Source: an uncultured Oscillospiraceae bacterium
GTDB taxonomy: Bacteria; Bacillota; Clostridia; Oscillospirales; Oscillospiraceae
Direction of reading: 5' to 3'
Assembly (NCBI GenBank): GCA_934636305.1
Contig: CAKUAM010000071.1
Location: forward strand, 1 to 10,450
DNA: 10,450 bases
The notes beneath the pieces were generated by a model, which was given only the letters and a program-made list of their open reading frames with translations, was not told the DNA's origin and searched no databases. Below are positions 6,078 to 10,450 of this stretch, piece by piece. How positions within the stretch are numbered: the stretch's first letter is position 1; the number at the start of each line of letters is the position of its first letter. A program made the position numbers and the translations under genes.

Positions 6078-7439
6078 TTACAGGCCGGGCAGACCGGCAA
6101 ACCCGCCCATGCCGCGCTTGCCCATGCGCTTCATTTTTTTGGCTGCGCCCGGGCCGGAGAACTGGCGCATCATCTGATTCATCATGTCAAACTGCTTGAG
6201 CAGCTTGTTGATATCCTCCACCTTGACGCCCGAGCCAAGCGCGATGCGGCGCTTGCGGCTGGAGTTGAGGACGGATGGATTCTCACGCTCATACGGCGTC
6301 ATGGACTGGATGATGGCGGCGGTGCGGGCCATAGCCTTTTCGTCGATCTGCGCGCCCTTGAGCGCGCCGGCGTTCATGCCGGGCATCATGCCGGCAATTT
6401 CCTCCAGAGAGCCCATATCCTTGAGCTGCAGAAGCTGATCGTAGAAATCGGAGAGCGTGAATTTGTTGCTCTTGAGCTTCTGCTCAAGCTCGGCAGCCTT
6501 TTTGGCGTCGAATGCAGCCTCTGCCTTTTCGATGAGCGTGAGCACATCGCCCATGCCGAGAATACGCGAAGCCATGCGGCCGGGATGGAAGGGCTCAATC
6601 TGGTCGAGCTTCTCGCCGGTGCCGATAAACTTGATGGGCTTGCCGGTCACAGCGCGGATGGAAAGCGCCGCGCCGCCTCTGGCGTCGCCGTCAAGCTTGG
6701 AGAGCATAACGCCGGTGATGTCGAGATATTCATCAAAAGTCTTGGCTGCGTTGACGGCGTCCTGGCCGGTCATGGCGTCGACCACAAGCAGAATCTCATC
6801 CGGCTTGACGGCGGCCTTGATGGCCTTGAGTTCGTCCATCAGCGCCTCATCGACGTGCAGACGGCCTGCCGTGTCGAGAAAGACCATGTCGTTGCCATGG
6901 CGCTCGGCGTGCGCGATGGCAGCCTTGGCGATATCAACCGGGTTGGTCTGGCCCATCTCAAAGACAGGAATGTCCAGCTGCTCTCCGACAACCTGCAGCT
7001 GGCGGATGGCCGCCGGACGGTAAATGTCGCAGGCTGCGAGCAGGGGATTCTTGTTCTGTTTTTTGAAAAGACCGGCGAGCTTGGCTCCGTTGGTTGTTTT
7101 GCCGGCGCCCTGCAGGCCGACCAGCATAACGACGGTGGGCGGCTGGGACGCAATCCTGAGCTTCTGGTTCTCGCTGCCCATGAGGTTTGTAAGCTCCTCA
7201 TTGACGATCTTGACGATCATCTGGGCCGGCGTCAGACTCTCAAGCACATCGGCGCCGATGCAGCGCTCGGTCGTTGTTTTGACAAAGTCCTTGACGACTT
7301 TATAGTTGACATCGGCCTCCAGCAGCGCCAGACGGATCTCGCGCATGGATTCCTTGACGTCTGTTTCCGAAAGACGGCCCTTGACACGCAGCTTTTTAAA
7401 TGTGTTGGACAGCTTTTCGGTTAAGCCTTCAAATGCCAT
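6078..7439 (-). CDS. ffh: Signal recognition particle GTPase Ffh (SRP54)
   Basis: A 453-residue SRP GTPase, full length. It binds the SRP RNA and signal sequences of nascent membrane and secreted proteins and docks with FtsY at the membrane. Seen: N domain helices (about 1-95) with the ALLEADVNYKVVK motif; G domain with P-loop GLQGAGKTT (108-116), the DIYRPAAIRQLQ insertion-box region (138-149), DTAGR (189-193) and SKLDGD (247-252, where T is more usual than S); M domain from about 297 with MTPYERENPS (380-389), the RNA-binding SRKRRIALGSG (394-404) and a methionine- and glycine-rich tail. The start is fixed by AAAGGAG 6 nt upstream, which overlaps the end of ylxM. The SRP RNA gene and ftsY are not seen in this window. 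Confidence 0.98.
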   Translation of the reverse strand: MAFEGLTEKLSNTFKKLRVKGRLSETDVKESMREIRLALLEADVNYKVVKDFVKTTTERCIGADVLESLTPAQMIVKIVNEELTNLMGSENQKLRIASQPPTVVMLVGLQGAGKTTNGAKLAGLFKKQNKNPLLAACDIYRPAAIRQLQVVGEQLDIPVFEMGQTNPVDIAKAAIAHAERHGNDMVFLDTAGRLHVDEALMDELKAIKAAVKPDEILLVVDAMTGQDAVNAAKTFDEYLDITGVMLSKLDGDARGGAALSIRAVTGKPIKFIGTGEKLDQIEPFHPGRMASRILGMGDVLTLIEKAEAAFDAKKAAELEQKLKSNKFTLSDFYDQLLQLKDMGSLEEIAGMMPGMNAGALKGAQIDEKAMARTAAIIQSMTPYERENPSVLNSSRKRRIALGSGVKVEDINKLLKQFDMMNQMMRQFSGPGAAKKMKRMGKRGMGGFAGLPGL

Positions 7440-7442
7440 GTA

Positions 7443-7787
7443 TTACTCCTTTATTGTCTGGACGGCCTGCAGGATCTGCGCGGCGCAGTCCTCCGCGCCT
7501 GCAATGTGCTGCAGCGTGTGTGCGCAGCGCTCGATTACGGCCAGCCCCTGTTCGATCTGCCGGTCGCGCGCGATGCAGCCAAGCGCAGTCTCATAGCTTG
7601 CAAGCAGCTGCTCAGCCCGTGCCAATGTATCGTGGACACCCTGACGGCTGATCCCGGCAGCAGCCGCGATTTCGCTGAGAGAATAGTCCTGATTGTAATA
7701 GAGATCAAACAACTGCTGCTGTTTCTGGGTCAGAAGCTCACCATAATAGTCATATAGAAGCGACATTGTGAGCGCGTCAGACTTCAT
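7443..7787 (-). CDS. ylxM: YlxM/UPF0122 family helix-turn-helix protein, SRP operon
   Basis: A 114-residue protein of the YlxM (UPF0122) family, which sits directly upstream of ffh in most Firmicutes and is thought to modulate SRP function; it resembles a sigma-70 region 4 type helix-turn-helix. Seen: MSLLYDYYGELLTQKQQQLFDLYYNQDYSLSEIA pattern at the N-terminus and the HTH AAAAGISRQGVHDTLARAEQLL (about 42-63). The C-terminal third (ALGCIARDRQIEQGLAVIERC...) is more variable. The ATG has GGGAGG 6 nt upstream. The last codons AAG GAG TAA also serve as the ribosome binding site of ffh, with only 3 nt between the genes, so translation is coupled. It is the first gene of the operon. Confidence 0.93.
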   Translation of the reverse strand: MKSDALTMSLLYDYYGELLTQKQQQLFDLYYNQDYSLSEIAAAAGISRQGVHDTLARAEQLLASYETALGCIARDRQIEQGLAVIERCAHTLQHIAGAEDCAAQILQAVQTIKE

Positions 7788-7818
7788 GGTGTGCCTCCCG
7801 TATCATTCATACCGGCCT

Positions 7819-7847
7819 ATTGTACACGAAGCAGCCGCAGCTGTCAA
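7819..7847 (-). promoter_or_regulatory. Sigma-A promoter of the ylxM-ffh-rpsP-khpA operon
   Basis: On the minus strand a perfect -35 TTGACA (7842-7847), a spacer of 17 nt and -10 TACAAT (7819-7824). The start would be near 7812, leaving a short leader of about 25 nt with GGGAGG as ribosome binding site. The -35 box lies inside one arm of a 12-bp inverted repeat. Confidence 0.85.
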
Positions 7848-7868
7848 GTGTTTTCCCTTGACAGCTGC
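7837..7868. promoter_or_regulatory. 12-bp perfect inverted repeat carrying the -35 box of the ylxM promoter
   Basis: GCAGCTGTCAAG (7837-7848) and CTTGACAGCTGC (7857-7868) are exact complements around an 8-nt centre. Each arm contains TTGACA reading outward: minus strand 7842-7847 (the ylxM -35) and plus strand 7858-7863. It may be an operator, or a duplicated promoter half. The plus-strand TTGACA has only poor -10 candidates at normal spacing. Confidence 0.5.
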
Positions 7869-7904
7869 ATGAAATGACAAAAATATGAATTTTGCAGGGC
7901 GGAC

Positions 7905-7933
7905 TTTACTTTTTTCTCACTGTATGTTAACAT
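7905..7933 (+). promoter_or_regulatory. Candidate promoter of the SLH-anchored glycosidase gene
   Basis: On the plus strand TTTACT (7905-7910), a 17-nt spacer and TAACAT (7928-7933), preceded by TGT as an extended -10 (TGnTAACAT). Both hexamers match consensus at only 4 of 6 positions. The alternative CATAAT (7931-7936) has a 20-nt spacer. The gene starts at 7980. Confidence 0.4.
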
Positions 7934-7979
7934 AATGCATACATTATTCTCCGTGAAAACAGGAAAGGAGCTGGCTTTT

Positions 7980-10271
7980 ATGAAAAAGTTCGCCAGACGC
8001 GCGGCTGCGGCCGTGCTGACGCTTGCGCTGCTGGCCGCACCGGTATTTGCTTACGCAGAGCCAATCGGCAGCAGCAATCTGAATCTGTCCGACAATACGG
8101 TCTATACATACAGTACCATGAATGTTGTTTCCGATGCAGGCAAGTCAACGAATCTGCATGAGAACATCATTACATATTCCAAGGAATCCATGGTCCGGCC
8201 GGTTGTGGCCTTTGGCACGACGCTCTATGGGACGAGCGCCATGAACAAAACCATCAAGACGCTCGAGGAGCAGGGCTACAGCATGGTTGCCGGGATCAAC
8301 GGATCGTTCTTTGACCGGTCGACCGGCATTCCCTATGGCATTGTCATCACCAACAGTATCCTGCGCTCCGGCGGGACGGCCAACGCAGTCGGCTTTATGG
8401 CGGACGGCACGGCCATCATCGGCGATCCGGCGGTAACGGTGACGCTCGATTACGGCGGCGCGCAGCTGGCGCTCAATTATAATAAGGCAATGAGCACCTC
8501 AAACGGTGTTCTGCTCTACTCCAAGGATTACGATACCAGGACGAAAAATACCATGGCGGGCTATTATGTGATTGTGCGTCCGGTCGGAAGCCGTGCGGCG
8601 GAGCTGCGGCTCGGACAGACGGTGACGGTAGAGGTCATCGGCATGGTGGAGGATACCAAGTCCTGTGTGATTCCGGACGATGCATTTCTGCTGGCGATTG
8701 CCAATGATACAGTCTATCAGAGTGCACTGGCGGCACTGAAGGGCATGGTGCTTGGAGAGCAGATGACCATCACGGTTGGCTGCGCCTCCGGGTGGGAGAA
8801 TGTCATGTCTGCCTGCGGCGGCGGGGACATGCTGGTGCTGGATGGTAAGACGCAGAGCGAGTTTACGCTGGATTCCGCGAAGAAAATGGCGGCCCGCACG
8901 GCCATCGGTCTCAAGCGTGACGGCTCCATTATCTTCTATACCTGCGATGAGGCGGGCGAGTCCGAGGGCATCACGCTGGCAGAGCTGGCCGATCGGATGG
9001 CAGATCTCGGCTGCGTGACGGCGCTGAACCTTGATGGCGGCGGCTCCACGGCAGTCGGCGTGACCTATCCGGGCTACGCGGCCGGTGCAACGGCGAATGT
9101 GCCGTCCGACGGCAAGCTGCGCGAGTGCGCAAACTTCATTTTCCTTGTCCGGCAGAAGCAGGATGCCGGCAACGCGTCGAAGCTGTATCTGTATCCCAAT
9201 CAGGGCTACGTGCTGCCCGGTGCAAAGCTCGGCTTCACGGTCAAGGCAGCCGATAGCCGGTATATGGCGGCTGCGGTGCCGACGGATCTGACCTACAGCG
9301 GCTCCAACGCGTCGGTAGAGGACGGCAAGACGATTGTGATTGACCCGAATGCGGCCAGCGGCTGGGCAACTGTGACGGCCTCGGCAGCGGGGCTGCGTGC
9401 AACGGCCAATTATGCGGTAATTTCCGAGGTGACCTCCATCGGCGTGCGGCAGGAGGGAAAATCCACAAGCCTCAAGAGCCTGCGTGTGGCGGGCGGCAGC
9501 ACAACGGATCTGACGGCGGTCGCCTGGTACTACGGCAATTTGGTCTATGCCGGGGACAGCAGCTTCACCTGGGGCGTGACGGGCGATATTGGTACCATCG
9601 ATCAGAACGGCACGTTCACGGCGGTCAAGACAGGGACGGATGTGACCGGCTCTATCGTGGTTTCCTACGGCAGCAAGCGCGTTGCCATTGCGGTGACGGT
9701 CGGTTCGTCGCAGCCGTTTGCCGATACCAAGGGCCATTGGGCCGAGAGCTATATCACAAGCCTCTATTATGACGGTACGCTGCAGGGCTCGACAAAAAAC
9801 GGCAAGCTGTATTACAGACCGGATGATACGATGACCCGGCAGGAGTTTATTGTCGCCATGATGCGCTATCTCGGCACGGATCTGACCGGCTACAGCTCGG
9901 TGGAGCTGCCGTTTACCGACGCGGCCAGGATTGCATCCTGGGCCAAGAGCGCGATGCAGGCGGCATATTCGCTGGGGTACCTGACAGGCTCGAAGGAGGG
10001 AAGTAACCTCTATGCCCATCCGGAGCAGACGATTTCCCGGCAGGAGGCCATGGTCATCTTGTCGCGTACGAAGGATTTCACCGAGGCGGATGCATCGGTG
10101 CTGAATGCGTTCTCCGACAGCAGTAAAATTGCCAATTGGGCCAGAACAGCGCTGGCGCAGATGACGCAGCAGAAGATCATCGGCGGTTCGAACGGCAAGC
10201 TGAACCCCACAGGGAAAGTCACGCGCGCAGAGGTCGCAAAGATGCTCTATATGCTGGCAAACGAAGCATAA
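7980..10271 (+). CDS. Secreted phosphodiester glycosidase (NAGPA family) with Ig-like and three SLH domains
   Basis: A 763-residue exported protein. Seen: signal peptide 1-26 (MKKFARRAAAAVLTLALLAAPVFAYA, cleavage likely after AYA); an NAGPA/phosphodiester glycosidase domain (PF09992) to about 385 with GINGSFFD (105-112) and the catalytic-region motif NLDGGGST (350-357); a region of two Ig-like/Big-type segments (about 390-577); and three SLH repeats beginning near F580, F645 and F711 (FADTKGHWAES, FTDAARIASWAK, FSDSSKIANWAR). The enzyme class cleaves sugar-phosphodiester bonds; substrates in bacteria may be teichoic acid or polysaccharide side groups. SLH repeats bind pyruvylated secondary wall polymer, so the enzyme should be displayed on the wall. 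Start: AGGAAAGGAG lies 9 nt before ATG 7980, and the signal peptide begins there; an in-frame ATG at 7935 lacks a binding site. The true substrate is unknown. Confidence 0.9.
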   Translation: MKKFARRAAAAVLTLALLAAPVFAYAEPIGSSNLNLSDNTVYTYSTMNVVSDAGKSTNLHENIITYSKESMVRPVVAFGTTLYGTSAMNKTIKTLEEQGYSMVAGINGSFFDRSTGIPYGIVITNSILRSGGTANAVGFMADGTAIIGDPAVTVTLDYGGAQLALNYNKAMSTSNGVLLYSKDYDTRTKNTMAGYYVIVRPVGSRAAELRLGQTVTVEVIGMVEDTKSCVIPDDAFLLAIANDTVYQSALAALKGMVLGEQMTITVGCASGWENVMSACGGGDMLVLDGKTQSEFTLDSAKKMAARTAIGLKRDGSIIFYTCDEAGESEGITLAELADRMADLGCVTALNLDGGGSTAVGVTYPGYAAGATANVPSDGKLRECANFIFLVRQKQDAGNASKLYLYPNQGYVLPGAKLGFTVKAADSRYMAAAVPTDLTYSGSNASVEDGKTIVIDPNAASGWATVTASAAGLRATANYAVISEVTSIGVRQEGKSTSLKSLRVAGGSTTDLTAVAWYYGNLVYAGDSSFTWGVTGDIGTIDQNGTFTAVKTGTDVTGSIVVSYGSKRVAIAVTVGSSQPFADTKGHWAESYITSLYYDGTLQGSTKNGKLYYRPDDTMTRQEFIVAMMRYLGTDLTGYSSVELPFTDAARIASWAKSAMQAAYSLGYLTGSKEGSNLYAHPEQTISRQEAMVILSRTKDFTEADASVLNAFSDSSKIANWARTALAQMTQQKIIGGSNGKLNPTGKVTRAEVAKMLYMLANEA

Positions 10272-10280
10272 CAACAAGCG

Positions 10281-10322
10281 CCACCCCGCGTGCCGGCATA
10301 GCCGGCACGCGGGGTGGTTTTT
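10281..10322 (+). terminator. Strong rho-independent terminator of the glycosidase gene
   Basis: A 17-bp perfect GC-rich stem, CCACCCCGCGTGCCGGC (10281-10297) and its complement (10301-10317), with loop ATA, followed by TTTTT (10318-10322). It begins 9 nt after the stop codon. Confidence 0.95.
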
Positions 10323-10365
10323 GAATGTCACAAAAATGACAGATTTTTATTAGAGAGACTGTATG

Positions 10366-10408
10366 CTTCCTTTCCAACCAGCGACATCGTCGCTGGTTGG
10401 AAAGGAAG
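10366..10408. repeat. 20-bp perfect hairpin with a 3-nt loop at the edge of repeat copy 2
   Basis: CTTCCTTTCCAACCAGCGAC (10366-10385), loop ATC, and its exact complement (10389-10408). No T tract follows on either strand. Its right arm overlaps the start of repeat copy 2 (TTGGAAAGGA), so the left arm is an inverted duplicate of the repeat's end. Confidence 0.75.
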
Positions 10409-10450
10409 AAACGGCCACAGAGGATAAGAGACGGCGGCTCGTTCTGTCGT
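10389..10450 (+). repeat. Interspersed structured repeat, copy 2; continues beyond the right edge
   Basis: From about 10395 to the window end the plus strand matches the minus strand of 1030-1094, allowing a few substitutions and a 9-nt deletion in the central hairpin region (GAGAC-GGC-GGCTC here). The part that would match the outer flank of copy 1 lies outside the window. Confidence 0.7.

Noticed and set aside
7858..7889. A plus-strand promoter using TTGACA at 7858
   Set aside because: At 17-18 nt spacing the -10 positions read AAATAT or AATATG, and the better TATGAA needs 20 nt. The TTTACT/TAACAT pair downstream is preferred, though also weak.
8499..10331. 610-codon open frame on the minus strand opposite the glycosidase gene
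   Set aside because: It mirrors a gene with a signal peptide, NAGPA and SLH domains; its translation is rich in Arg, His and Cys with no family resemblance, and it runs through the terminator hairpin. It is a codon-bias shadow.
10321..10350. A plus-strand promoter (TTGAAT, then TTTTAT) behind the terminator
   Set aside because: Both boxes are weak, the first overlaps the terminator T tract, and no downstream gene is visible before the window ends.

Overview
The window looks like chromosomal DNA of a Gram-positive, moderately GC-rich gut-type Clostridia, most likely Oscillospiraceae/Ruminococcaceae. The evidence is the classic Firmicute gene order ylxM-ffh-rpsP-khpA, strong Shine-Dalgarno sequences, sigma-A type promoters, a BMP-type nucleoside ABC operon and an S-layer-homology (SLH) surface protein. 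The family-level assignment is inference from protein style and composition, not from a marker gene comparison.

Layout. Everything from position 1 to 7787 that codes is on the minus strand; the last gene (7980-10271) is on the plus strand. From left to right: (1) the N-terminal 282 residues of an ABC-F ATPase whose 3' end lies beyond the left edge; (2) a 519-bp non-coding stretch (849-1367) holding the ABC-F promoter, a copy of an interspersed repeat, several inverted repeats and the terminator of the next operon; (3) a three-gene operon read from 5027 down to 1368: a double-NBD ABC ATPase and two BPD_transp_2 permeases, resembling NupO-NupP-NupQ nucleoside importers, without a substrate-binding lipoprotein gene in the window; (4) a 489-bp non-coding stretch (5028-5516) with a good promoter and 5' leader for that operon, two long hairpins, and the terminator of the next operon; (5) the ylxM-ffh-rpsP-khpA operon (7787 down to 5517), which couples protein targeting (SRP GTPase Ffh) to ribosome assembly (bS16) and RNA binding (KhpA); (6) a divergent promoter region with a 12-bp perfect inverted repeat; (7) a secreted phosphodiester glycosidase (NAGPA family) with Ig-like and three SLH domains, followed by a strong terminator; (8) a 20-bp perfect hairpin running into a second, oppositely oriented copy of the repeat found near position 1050.

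The coding content is ordinary housekeeping, transport and cell-surface function, and I see no evidence of an intact undescribed multi-gene system. The least explained material is non-coding: a structured repeat present as two inverted copies about 9.4 kb apart (with a possible third, degenerate relative near 5300), and the 12-bp dyad that carries the -35 box of the ylxM promoter in the divergent region.
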